DNA from: Candidatus Nanopelagicales bacterium
Lineage (GTDB): Bacteria > Actinomycetota > Actinomycetes > S36-B12
NCBI GenBank assembly: GCA_028687755.1
Contig: JAQTZL010000002.1
Location: 1 to 64,000 of the forward strand
Reading direction: 5' to 3'
Length of the DNA: 64,000 bases
The number at the start of each line of letters is the position of its first letter. Position 1 is the first letter of the stretch. Made by a program: the position numbers and the translations under genes. This document shows, piece after piece, positions 35,587 through 43,346 of this stretch. The notes under the pieces were generated by a model, which searched no databases, had not been told where the DNA came from, and saw only the letters and a program-made list of their open reading frames with translations.

Positions 35587-36988
35587 CGATCTGCTCATCA
35601 TTGAAAGTCAGCTCGGTCGCGTGCCTCGCGGTGTCGTGGAGATTGCGCATCGGTGTGCCTGCGGCGCACCAGACGTTGTGCGCACAGAACCTCGACTGCC
35701 TGATGGCACACCCTTTCCCACTTCGTACTACCTGACCTGCCCACGTCTTGCATCAGCCATTGGCACACTGGAAAGTCAAGGTGTGATGCGCGAGATGGAA
35801 GCCAGACTGCACACAGACGAAGATCTCGCTACTCGTTATCGCCAAGCACATGAACACTATTTAGCAAAGCGTGCAGAGTTAGGTGATGTTGCAGAGATCG
35901 CAGGCATTAGTGCTGGCGGTATGCCCGACCGCGTGAAGTGTCTGCATGTTCTTGCTGGTCACGCCTTAGCGGCTGGACCAGGAGTGAATCCCTTTGGCGA
36001 TGAAGTTCTTGAACTTGTTGGCCAGTATTGGAAGGGTAATTCTTGCGCGCCCGGCCCGGTTGCGGCCATTGACTGCGGAACAAATTCCATTCGTATATTG
36101 ATTGCAGATGTCGATGCGAATGGCGCGCTCATAGAGCACGCCCGTGAAATGCGCATCGTTCGCCTAGGCGAAGGCGTTGATAGCACCGGTGAATTCTCAC
36201 AAGCTGCGCTAGATCGAACATTCGCAGCATGTGAGGAATACAAAACTCTGATCGATGCTTACGGTGTGAAATCTGTTCGATTTGTTGCTACATCCGCGAG
36301 TCGCGATGTGAAAAATCGCGCTGCCTTTGTGCAAGGAGTGCATCAGCGCCTTGGTGTTACGCCCGAAGTCATTACTGGCAATGAAGAAGCTGAGCTCTCA
36401 TTTCTCGGTGCTGTCCGTGGCCTAAAGAATCTTGAATCTCCGGTTCTCGTCGTTGACATTGGCGGCGGATCAACTGAGTTTGTACTGGGCGATGTTTCTC
36501 ATGGCGTGCACATTGCCGCTTCTGTCAGTACGAATGTGGGCTGTGTACGCATGACAGAACGCCATCTGGTGACTGACCCGCCAACCCCAGCCCAGATTGC
36601 GGCCGTGGAATTAGACGTCGCGACAGCCTTCAATGATGCTGCGCAGGTGGTCGACTTCAGCCAGGCTAAGTCGGTCGTAGGAGTGGCCGGCACCGTCACC
36701 ACAGTTTCGGCCATGGCCCTTGGGCTAGAGGCCTATGAGCCCGATGTGATCCACGGTTCCAGTCTGGATGTAGAACAGGTCGAAGCCTTGACCTCGGCCT
36801 TGCTACAGATGACCCGAGCCGAGCGTGCTGCTCTGCCATTTATGCACGAGGGCAGGGTTGATGTGATCGGCGGGGGAGCCCTGGTCTTGAGGGAATTGGC
36901 CCGTAGAACCAGCCCGGTTTCCATCCAAGTCTCTGAATATGACATCCTCGATGGCATCGTTTACAGGTTGGCAGGCACGGGTTCTTGA
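35576..36988 (+). CDS. Fusion of DUF501 domain and Ppx/GppA exopolyphosphatase
   Basis: A single 470-residue frame joins two proteins that are usually separate neighbours in actinobacteria. Residues 1-155 are DUF501: IAHRCACGAPDVVRT, GTPFPTSYYLTCPRLA and MPDRVKCLHVLAGHALAAG. Residues 160-470 are Ppx/GppA: AAIDCGTNSIRIL (the family start), VRLGEGVDSTGEF, FVATSASRDVKN, GNEEAELSFLGAV, VVDIGGGSTEFVLG. The joint reads WKGNSCAPGPVAAIDCG with no stop and no in-frame start codon, so separate translation is unlikely. TTG 35576, with GGAG upstream, is the start. The Ppx half breaks down polyphosphate or pppGpp; DUF501 has no known function but has possible metal ligands (Cys27, 29, 55, 122, His124, 129). 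Confidence 0.9.
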   Translation: MLPDDLLIIESQLGRVPRGVVEIAHRCACGAPDVVRTEPRLPDGTPFPTSYYLTCPRLASAIGTLESQGVMREMEARLHTDEDLATRYRQAHEHYLAKRAELGDVAEIAGISAGGMPDRVKCLHVLAGHALAAGPGVNPFGDEVLELVGQYWKGNSCAPGPVAAIDCGTNSIRILIADVDANGALIEHAREMRIVRLGEGVDSTGEFSQAALDRTFAACEEYKTLIDAYGVKSVRFVATSASRDVKNRAAFVQGVHQRLGVTPEVITGNEEAELSFLGAVRGLKNLESPVLVVDIGGGSTEFVLGDVSHGVHIAASVSTNVGCVRMTERHLVTDPPTPAQIAAVELDVATAFNDAAQVVDFSQAKSVVGVAGTVTTVSAMALGLEAYEPDVIHGSSLDVEQVEALTSALLQMTRAERAALPFMHEGRVDVIGGGALVLRELARRTSPVSIQVSEYDILDGIVYRLAGTGS

Positions 36989-37043
36989 CCCATAACCTCG
37001 CATAGCGTGTAATCGCTTTAGTTCGGCAACGAGGGGAGGGCAC

Positions 37044-38060
37044 GTGGGCATCACGATTCGCGATGTTGCGCAAGCCGCTGGGGTGTCAACAGCGACAGTG
37101 TCGCGCGCTTTGCGTGGCCTAGCCAACGTCGATGAGCAAACGCGTACTCGAGTTGAACGAGCCGCAGCCGAGCTCGATTATGTGATTTCACCAAGTGCTT
37201 CGCGGCTGGCAAGTGGACGCACTGGCAGCGTTGCCGTGATTACGCCATATATCGCCCGCTGGTTCTTTTCCACCGTTCTTTCAGGTGTTGAGTCAACCTT
37301 GCAAGGTGCCGGCATGGACTTGCTGCTCATGACAGTCAGTAATCCTGATGCTCAGCATCGCCTTCCTCCTGCACCGCGCCTTCGCCGCCGTGTTGATGGG
37401 ACCTTGGTGATTGCAATTCCACCCGATGATCCACAACTCAATGATGTGCTGAAGCTCGACATGCCTACCTCACTTATCGGTGTCTCCGTTGGCGATGTTC
37501 CAAGTGTCACTATCGACGATGTGCACGCTGCGCGAATGGCTACCCAGCATTTGATCAATCTTGGGCATCAGCGCATCGGTCTCATTTCAGGTTCTTTCGC
37601 GGGCAGATCTCATTACACCGCCGAGTATGACCGGCACCGTGGATACGTTGAAGCAATGAATGAAGCAAAGCTGCCTATTCATTCGGATTTTGAAGCACAT
37701 GGCTACTTCACCTCGCCTGGCGGAGAACAAGCGATGACCGAACTTCTGGCTCAGCGCGAACGGCCAACAGCAGTGTTTTGCATGTCAGATGAAATGGCCT
37801 TTGGTGCGATGCGTGCACTTCGCAGCCATGGCCTACAGCCAGGTCGCGATGTTTCACTTATTGGCGTCGATGGCCACGATATGTCTGAGTTGCTTGAACT
37901 CACCACAGTTGAACAGCCAGTTCACGATATGGGCCGCATTGCCGCAGAGGCACTTCTTGTGCAATTGAATTCCGAGGTTCAGGCACAAGCGCATTCCATC
38001 GTGCTGCCAACCCGCTTGGTTGTTCGGTCATCGACGGCACCAGTAGGTGGTGGCGAGTAA
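37044..38060 (+). CDS. LacI-family transcriptional regulator
   Basis: The 338-residue regulator begins with the LacI helix-turn-helix (ITIRDVAQAAGVSTATVSRA), a hinge helix (VISPSASRLASGRTGSVAVI) and a periplasmic-binding-type effector domain (AVFCMSDEMAFGAMRALRSH near the end). It probably senses a sugar. No sugar transporter or catabolic gene adjoins it, so the regulon is not evident here; the candidate LacI-type site before the amylosucrase gene (58488-58501) is one option but unproven. GTG 37044 has GAGGGGAGGG upstream. A hairpin follows the stop. Confidence 0.9.
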   Translation: MGITIRDVAQAAGVSTATVSRALRGLANVDEQTRTRVERAAAELDYVISPSASRLASGRTGSVAVITPYIARWFFSTVLSGVESTLQGAGMDLLLMTVSNPDAQHRLPPAPRLRRRVDGTLVIAIPPDDPQLNDVLKLDMPTSLIGVSVGDVPSVTIDDVHAARMATQHLINLGHQRIGLISGSFAGRSHYTAEYDRHRGYVEAMNEAKLPIHSDFEAHGYFTSPGGEQAMTELLAQRERPTAVFCMSDEMAFGAMRALRSHGLQPGRDVSLIGVDGHDMSELLELTTVEQPVHDMGRIAAEALLVQLNSEVQAQAHSIVLPTRLVVRSSTAPVGGGE

Positions 38061-38063
38061 GCA

Positions 38064-38090
38064 GGCCTAGAGCCCCCGTAGGCTTAGGCC
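38064..38090 (+). terminator. Hairpin after the LacI gene
   Basis: GGCCTA-G-AGCC (38064-38074) pairs with GGCT-TAGGCC (38081-38090): a 10-bp stem with one bulged G and a six-base loop, four bases past the LacI stop and six bases before the tRNA. There is no U-run, so it may end transcription weakly or act as a processing boundary for the tRNA. Confidence 0.55.
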
Positions 38091-38095
38091 GCTTC

Positions 38096-38169
38096 GCCCC
38101 TGTAGTCCAACCGGCAGAGACACCCGGCTTAAACCCGGCACAGTATGGGTTCAAATCCCATTGGGGGCA
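38096..38169 (+). tRNA. Class I tRNA with UAA anticodon (tRNA-Leu-like, atypical)
   Basis: A 74-nt cloverleaf: acceptor GCCCCTG/TGGGGGC (two wobble pairs at its base), D-stem GTC/GAC with an 11-base loop containing GG, anticodon stem CCCGG/CCGGC (outermost pair C-C mismatched) with loop CTTAAAC (anticodon UAA, reads UUA), a variable loop of only five bases, T-arm ATGGG/CCCAT with TTCAAAT loop, discriminator A, no encoded CCA. Bacterial tRNA-Leu normally carries a long class II variable arm, which this lacks. It may be a real minor tRNA of unusual identity or a decaying copy. Confidence 0.75.
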
Positions 38170-38242
38170 CTGAGTACGTTGATGTGTTACTGAATCTGAG
38201 CCCATCGTGACAACTTCGCCGTAGGTTGCCACACTTAGATGT

Positions 38243-38959
38243 ATGGCGCTCGCAGTAGTTACAGGTGGATCTCGAGGACTTGGTTTTGAATGCGCAAGAG
38301 CGCTTCGAAGGTTGGGACATAACGTCGTATTAGTTGCTCAAGACCACGATCGTTTGGCCGCGGCCGCGGCTGCGTTGAATTGTGATTTTCGATCAGTGGA
38401 TCTTGAAGACATTGACGCTGCAAAACATTGCTTTGATGAAATTTTACAAAGTTTTGGTGTTCCGCAAATACTGATCCTTGCCCACGGTGTCATGAGCGCA
38501 AGAGACGCAAAGACGTTGAGAACAGATAACTCAGAGTGGCGTCGAGTAATGGCCATCAATCTTGACTCTGTTTTTTGCGCCGTAAACACCTTGGCAGCTC
38601 CAATGGCGAAAGCACGAGACGGTCGGGTAGTCATATTTTCAGCTTGCCTTGGCCGTATGTCTGGACCTGGGAATGCTGGGGGCTTGGCGCCATATCGCAT
38701 TAGTAAGGCTGGTGTTAATGCGCTAGTTCGAAACTTGGCCCATGAAACTGGATTAGGCAGCCGAGGGTTCTTTGTTGATGCGGTCTGCCCGGGCCATTCG
38801 CGCACGGATATGGGTGGGCCTAGTGCGCCTCTATCCGTGGAGGAGGGTGCTGCAACCGCAATCTGGTTAGCGACCCGCACTATCGATCCCACAGGGATCA
38901 CTGTGCAAGAGAAATCAACCGGATTGTTGTGGGAAAACATGCAAGTAGTTGAATGGTGA
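38243..38959 (+). CDS. Short-chain dehydrogenase/reductase
   Basis: The 238-residue classical SDR has the NAD(P) motif VTGGSRGLGFECARAL (TGxxxGxG), a DxxxN-type strand, catalytic tyrosine and lysine in YRISKAGVNAL, and the PG motif in VCPGHSRTDM. The active-site serine is in IFSACLGRM. The cofactor residue after the loop suggests NADP or NAD without decision. Codon use differs from neighbours: four of about 18 arginines are AGA or AGG, which are near absent nearby. The gene follows the atypical tRNA by 73 bp. It may have been acquired. Substrate unknown. Confidence 0.88.
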   Translation: MALAVVTGGSRGLGFECARALRRLGHNVVLVAQDHDRLAAAAAALNCDFRSVDLEDIDAAKHCFDEILQSFGVPQILILAHGVMSARDAKTLRTDNSEWRRVMAINLDSVFCAVNTLAAPMAKARDGRVVIFSACLGRMSGPGNAGGLAPYRISKAGVNALVRNLAHETGLGSRGFFVDAVCPGHSRTDMGGPSAPLSVEEGAATAIWLATRTIDPTGITVQEKSTGLLWENMQVVEW

Positions 38960-39028
38960 TCCAGAGTCTTCGACACGCATGTGGATTCAGGTTTGCGAGA
39001 ATCGGCACACTTCGCTTACCGTTTCTCC

Positions 39029-39886
39029 ATGGCTGAAAACTCGCGCTTCAATTCCTCAAATAACCCTGTGCTGTCTCGCTATGAGAAGCCAGAAACCCCA
39101 GGTCAACCAGGGTTTGCCTATCAAGAGGGGCAGAACGCACTCGCCACAGCATCAGGTGGCACCGCCACCCCAGATCAGCAATTTGACCAGGTCATTGCAG
39201 GCGGTGGTGCTCGCATCACGATCGCTGACGTGATCATCAAGACCACCTTCATTTTCGCCATAGTCGTGGTGTTCGCCATTGTTGGCTGGAACACCTATGA
39301 AGCCAATCCATGGATGCTGTTCGTTTCACTCTTTGCAGGTTTAGGGCTTGGTTTTGCCAATGCACTCAAGAAGAAGGTTTCGCCGCTGCTCGTGATGTTG
39401 TATGCAGTGTTCGAGGGCTACCTCCTTGGCGCAATCAGTTTTGCCTACAACGACTACGCCGAATCAATTGAGTACTACGGATTGATTCAACAGGCTGTAC
39501 TTGGCACGTTCACGGCTTTTGCGGTGATGCTGTTCCTGTACGGAACGGGAATCGTCAAGGTCACGGGCAAGTTCATGCGCGTGATGATGATTGCGCTCAT
39601 TAGCTACGCACTCATTGGCTTGGTTTCACTCTTCGGTGCAATCTTTGGCCTGGGCGATGGCTGGGGCTTCTACGGCGTTGGCACGTTGGGTCTGATCCTT
39701 TGCCTCGTCGGTGTGGCACTTGCTGCGCTGACTTTGATGCTGGACTTTGAAGCGATCAAGCAAGGCATCGCAATGGGTGCTCCTGAGCGCGAATCTTGGC
39801 GCATGGCCTTTGGTCTTCTGGTGACCTTGATCTGGTTGTACTTGGAGATTCTGCGCTTCCTTGCGATTTTTGCTGGTCGCGACTAA
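39029..39886 (+). CDS. Bax-inhibitor-1/YccA-family membrane protein
   Basis: The 285-residue protein has a disordered N-terminus of about 60 residues (SSNNPVLSRYEKPETPGQPG) and seven membrane helices, with the BI-1 pattern including PLLVMLYAVFEGYLLGAIS and a final DFEAIKQGIAMGAPERESW cytoplasmic stretch before the last helix. This matches the actinobacterial Bax inhibitor-1/YccA group; function is unknown, perhaps pH-dependent ion leak. ATG 39029 is preferred to GTG/ATG starts further up. Confidence 0.9.
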   Translation: MAENSRFNSSNNPVLSRYEKPETPGQPGFAYQEGQNALATASGGTATPDQQFDQVIAGGGARITIADVIIKTTFIFAIVVVFAIVGWNTYEANPWMLFVSLFAGLGLGFANALKKKVSPLLVMLYAVFEGYLLGAISFAYNDYAESIEYYGLIQQAVLGTFTAFAVMLFLYGTGIVKVTGKFMRVMMIALISYALIGLVSLFGAIFGLGDGWGFYGVGTLGLILCLVGVALAALTLMLDFEAIKQGIAMGAPERESWRMAFGLLVTLIWLYLEILRFLAIFAGRD

Positions 39887-39889
39887 TCG

Positions 39890-40198
39890 CTAGGGCAGCG
39901 CTCGTCGCGCAGCGGTGAGTGCAGAAGTTGCTGGCACCAGTAGGTTTTCGTCGGTCGCTGCTTTGCGAACATCCTGTGCCAGAACTGTAATTACATCTGC
40001 GTAAGCACGCGGTTCAATCGCAGGAAGCGCTACGGGGGCAGCGTCCCCAAGTGCTGCCGAACATGCCAAGAGGGCTTCAGTGAGGGCGATGAATGTTTCT
40101 TGAACATCGCCAATCTTGTCTATAGGTAATGAACGCAATCGAATGACAACGCGGTTGAGCTCAGCATCGAATTCTTCAATGGGAGTTTGTGGCAGCAT
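39890..40198 (-). CDS. Helical protein of 102 residues, unknown function
   Basis: An all-helical small protein (EEFDAELNRVVIRLRSLP, TFIALTEALLACSAALG, ADVITVLAQDVRKAATDE) without membrane segments. It begins two bases after the msrA stop, so the two are an operon. It is acidic with one cysteine. I do not recognise the family. Context with msrA suggests, but does not prove, an oxidative-stress link. It is convergent with the BI-1 gene with a 3-bp gap. Confidence 0.65.
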   Translation of the reverse strand: MLPQTPIEEFDAELNRVVIRLRSLPIDKIGDVQETFIALTEALLACSAALGDAAPVALPAIEPRAYADVITVLAQDVRKAATDENLLVPATSALTAARRALP

Positions 40199-40200
40199 CG

Positions 40201-40734
40201 TTATACGAGTTCAGGCAACGGCACACCTGTGAGGGCGTGGCACCGGTAACCATTTGGATGTACTTCTAGATAGCGCTGATGATGAGGCTCGGCTGGGTAG
40301 TAAGTGAAGTCGTCAGCTGGGAAAATCTCGGTGGTAATTTCTTCGTATCCCTTGGCAATTAGTACATCGTTATATAGCGAACGTGTGCGCTTTGCGAGAT
40401 CAAGTTGCTCGGCATTCGTAGTGAAAATAGCGCTGCGATATTGAGTACCGATGTCATTTCCTTGACGCATACCTTGAGTTGGGTCGTGACGCTCCCAAAA
40501 GATTCGCAAAATTTCGAGCGTTGAAATTTCGGCGGGGTCATACTCCACTCGAACAGTTTCGGTGTGACCTGTGCGCCCAGTGCACACTTCCTCGTAACTT
40601 GGATTGGGGTATATCCCGCCCATGTAGCCAACATTGGTGCTTTGAACCCCAGGTGTGAGCCAGTAAATTTCTTCAGCACCCCAGAAGCAACCCATTGCAA
40701 CGTAAAGGGTTTCTGAGTTTGTTGTTGTGGTCAT
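40201..40734 (-). CDS. msrA: Peptide methionine sulfoxide reductase MsrA
   Basis: The 177-residue enzyme reduces S-methionine sulfoxide in proteins and free form. The active-site motif GCFWGAEE places the nucleophile at Cys16, and the C-terminal part has the usual YLEVHPNGYRCH, with the cysteine (about 167) available as resolving residue. Internal signatures are VGYMGG, TGHTETVRVEYDP and FWERHDPTQGMRQGNDIG. ATG 40734 is the natural start. Confidence 0.97.
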   Translation of the reverse strand: MTTTTNSETLYVAMGCFWGAEEIYWLTPGVQSTNVGYMGGIYPNPSYEEVCTGRTGHTETVRVEYDPAEISTLEILRIFWERHDPTQGMRQGNDIGTQYRSAIFTTNAEQLDLAKRTRSLYNDVLIAKGYEEITTEIFPADDFTYYPAEPHHQRYLEVHPNGYRCHALTGVPLPELV

Positions 40735-40753
40735 TGGCTAAGCGTACGTGTAA

Positions 40754-42040
40754 TTAGGCAGTTGCTGGTGCGCTCTGGCGAACGCGACCCAAGGTTTCTG
40801 GCATAACCCAGACCACCATTAAAGCAATGAGGGAAAGCAGCGTTCCGACGCCGAAGGCCCAGTCGTAATCGAGCATATCTACGAGTAAACCAGCTGCGAG
40901 TGGGCCAAGAATCATGCCAAGGTCGGAAGTCATCTGGAAGGTAGCAACCACGATGCCCCCGCGTTTGCCCCCAACAATGTCGCCAACAACCGCAGCTGGT
41001 GCTGAACCAAGGAATGCAGCTGAGACACCTTGAATTGCCATTGAGGCGAAGAAGAGTGCTGGTCCAATCAGTGATGCCGTACCAAAACCATTGGTGAGGA
41101 TGTCCGATGCAGTGAGCACCAACATGCCAAGAGTGAGCGTGGCAGTGCCGATGCGCATGGCCTTGCGTCGGCCAACGGTGTCCGCCATTCGGCCTGCAGG
41201 CATCAACAAAAAGGCTTGAACCACGGCTGCGATCAAGAACCCGAAGCCAGCAAGGGAGGCACCTCGATCGAGGGCTTCCGTGATGAACAACGGAACGATG
41301 GAAATCCGCAGACCAAAAGAGACAAAACCAGTCACGAGGTTGACCATTAGCGCTGCTCGATAGGCGCCATCGCCGAGCGCATCGCGTAACGATTCCTTTT
41401 TCTCCTCTTGACCATTGGAAACTGCCGTTTCCAATGCTTCAAGTTTTGCTTTTGCGAGGAATACCCAGCTGACGATCGCGGCAACAAGCAAGCTCGCTGC
41501 GTACACAAAGAATGGGGCACGGATCGACCAGGCGACGATGATGCCGCCAAAGGCTGGACCGGCGACGCCACCCAGAAGGAAGCCGCCTTGGAAGGCACTT
41601 GCAGCCCTGCCGCGTTGGTCGGGCTTGGACACTCGAAGCAGCAATGCGAGTGCGGAAACGGTGAACATCGATGAACCCACACCGGTGATGCCTCGCCAAA
41701 ACAGCAGTTGCCAGTAGTCCTGGCTCATGCCTGCTGCCAAGCTCGTCAGCGCTACGAGGAATAAGCCTGTGGTCAAAATGACGCGTTCACCAAAGCGGTT
41801 ACCCAACATGCCCGAAAACGGAGACATGATGAGTCGGGCTAGGGCCATGCCGGAAATCACGGCACTTGCTTCGAGCGCAGTGACACCAAAGGAGCGGGCG
41901 AATACAGGTATTGAGGGTGCCAGGATGCCAAAGCCGATAGATACGCAAAAAGCAATGGCTGACAGCACCGCAACTTCAGGAGGGAGATCTCGAAGCCACG
42001 GCGATCGTTGCACCATATGGTGCGGGCGCCAGGAAGTCAT
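40754..42040 (-). CDS. Major facilitator superfamily transporter
   Basis: A 428-residue, 12-helix permease. Motif A-type loops are seen after helix 2 (SGMLGNRFGERVILTTG) and in the second half (MPAGRMADTVGRRKAMRIG). This fits drug/H+ antiporters of the DHA1 type. The central loop is charged (ETAVSNGQEEKKESLRDA). The substrate is unknown. ATG 42040 leaves 24 bp to the divergent metallohydrolase start, so a shared promoter is likely. Confidence 0.9.
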   Translation of the reverse strand: MTSWRPHHMVQRSPWLRDLPPEVAVLSAIAFCVSIGFGILAPSIPVFARSFGVTALEASAVISGMALARLIMSPFSGMLGNRFGERVILTTGLFLVALTSLAAGMSQDYWQLLFWRGITGVGSSMFTVSALALLLRVSKPDQRGRAASAFQGGFLLGGVAGPAFGGIIVAWSIRAPFFVYAASLLVAAIVSWVFLAKAKLEALETAVSNGQEEKKESLRDALGDGAYRAALMVNLVTGFVSFGLRISIVPLFITEALDRGASLAGFGFLIAAVVQAFLLMPAGRMADTVGRRKAMRIGTATLTLGMLVLTASDILTNGFGTASLIGPALFFASMAIQGVSAAFLGSAPAAVVGDIVGGKRGGIVVATFQMTSDLGMILGPLAAGLLVDMLDYDWAFGVGTLLSLIALMVVWVMPETLGRVRQSAPATA

Positions 42041-42064
42041 CGGGATGGACTCTATCCTCGTTGG

Positions 42065-42571
42065 GTGGCTGCTCGTGGAGGTTCAAAGATCAAAGATCGC
42101 GATCGATCGTTGGTCTATGGCGCAGAGGATCTTTGGTCCAAGGCTTTGGATCGAGGCGGTGTTGTGAATTTCTTTGGTTCTACCTTCACGTTGCCGCAAC
42201 AGAAAGTCTTCGGCGATCTCACCGCGATGCAACGAACCGTTGATTTCTGGCTACAGGCCAAGCCCTTGCAATCTCAGTATCCAAATCTGGCTCCACTTGT
42301 GGTGCGAGGGCGTCAAGGTGAACGCAAGGCGCACTACGAACCTGATGGCGTCATTGCAATCCCACTTGAACAATCTTGGGCCTGTCGGGAGGCAGTGCTC
42401 GCACATGAATTCGCGCATCACTGTTCGTGGGATGCACGTACTCCCGCGCATGGACCAGCATTTCGTCGCGCGCTTGTTGGTGTCGCTGAGTTTGCCTTTG
42501 GTGTTGAAGCCGCCCTGCTGCTGAGAGCCGCCTATGACGGTGTGGGTCTTGAGGTAACCGATGCCCCTTGA
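42065..42571 (+). CDS. Actinobacterial putative metallohydrolase, TIGR04338-like
   Basis: A 168-residue protein with an HEFAHH zinc motif (HExxH) in a region ACREAVLAHEFAHHCSWD, followed by PAHGPAFRRALVGVAEFAFG. N-terminally it has SLVYGAEDLWSKALDRGG and FFGSTFTLPQQKVFGDL. This matches the actinobacterial family TIGR04338 (HExxH putative metallohydrolase), which I identify from pattern only. GTG 42065 is preferred to upstream starts that overlap the MFS gene. It overlaps the DUF2786 gene by 11 bp, and such a pair recurs in actinobacteria. Function unknown. Confidence 0.82.
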   Translation: MAARGGSKIKDRDRSLVYGAEDLWSKALDRGGVVNFFGSTFTLPQQKVFGDLTAMQRTVDFWLQAKPLQSQYPNLAPLVVRGRQGERKAHYEPDGVIAIPLEQSWACREAVLAHEFAHHCSWDARTPAHGPAFRRALVGVAEFAFGVEAALLLRAAYDGVGLEVTDAP

Positions 42572-43346
42572 GCGTATTAGTGCACTGCTAGCAAAAGCTG
42601 AACGCACGGATAACGAACATGAAGCTGATGCGTACTTGATGAAAGCTCAGGCGCTTGCAACAGCAGCGAGCATTGATCTCGCGCTTGCTCAGGCACACAT
42701 CAAGCAGAAAGAAGAGCGTACAAATCCAGAGATGCGTACGGTGATTATTGGTGAAAAAGGTAAGCGCGCGAATCAGCATTTAATCGCACTTTTTGTTGCT
42801 GCTGCGCATGCAAACGATGCTCAAGTTGATATTGCCTCGAATTCAACTTTCGTCATTGCTTATGGCATGCCTAGTGATTTAGATGTTATTGAAACGTTGT
42901 TCACTTCGCTTGCAATACAGATGGTTACTGCGGGCCAACGCTGGGTGAAAAACGATTCATGGCGCGGTGAAACCTATGTTGCGGTTACTCGTGAGCGTGG
43001 TCGGTCAGTACGTAAAGTCAAACCACACACGGCGCACACCGTTCGTGTTGCGTTTTATAAGGCTTACATCGAGCGCATCGCTGAGCGCCTACAAGAAGCG
43101 CGCGCAACAGTGGTGCAAGAGGTGCAGGTGACTTCCACCCAAGGCGCGTTGGTGTTGCGTGCTAAATCAAAGGAAGTGTCAGAGTTTCATCGAGGTCAAA
43201 GTAAAGCTCGAGGTTCTTGGCAAGGCTATTCAGGTCAAATGCGAAGCGACCGCGGGAGTGCATCTAGCGCAGGTCGGACTGCCGCAAATAGTGCGAGGCT
43301 AGGTCAGCAATCAGGTATTGCGGGCAAGGGCGAACTTAACGCTTAG
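42561..43346 (+). CDS. DUF2786-domain protein
   Basis: The 261-residue protein has the DUF2786 N-terminus (ERISALLAKAERTDNEHEAD, AYLMKAQALATAASID) followed by a conserved central region (WVKNDSWRGETYVAVTRE) and a low-complexity Ser/Gly/Arg-rich tail with RGQSKARGSWQGYSGQ. It is coupled to the HExxH protein. No catalytic motif is evident. The tail may bind nucleic acid or protein. It shares a TTAG stop overlap with greA. Confidence 0.82.
   Translation: MPLERISALLAKAERTDNEHEADAYLMKAQALATAASIDLALAQAHIKQKEERTNPEMRTVIIGEKGKRANQHLIALFVAAAHANDAQVDIASNSTFVIAYGMPSDLDVIETLFTSLAIQMVTAGQRWVKNDSWRGETYVAVTRERGRSVRKVKPHTAHTVRVAFYKAYIERIAERLQEARATVVQEVQVTSTQGALVLRAKSKEVSEFHRGQSKARGSWQGYSGQMRSDRGSASSAGRTAANSARLGQQSGIAGKGELNA

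Noticed and set aside
38096..39028. Integrative element at the odd tRNA
   Set aside because: There is no integrase gene and no repeat of the tRNA 3' end before or after the SDR gene, so only simple gene gain is suggested.
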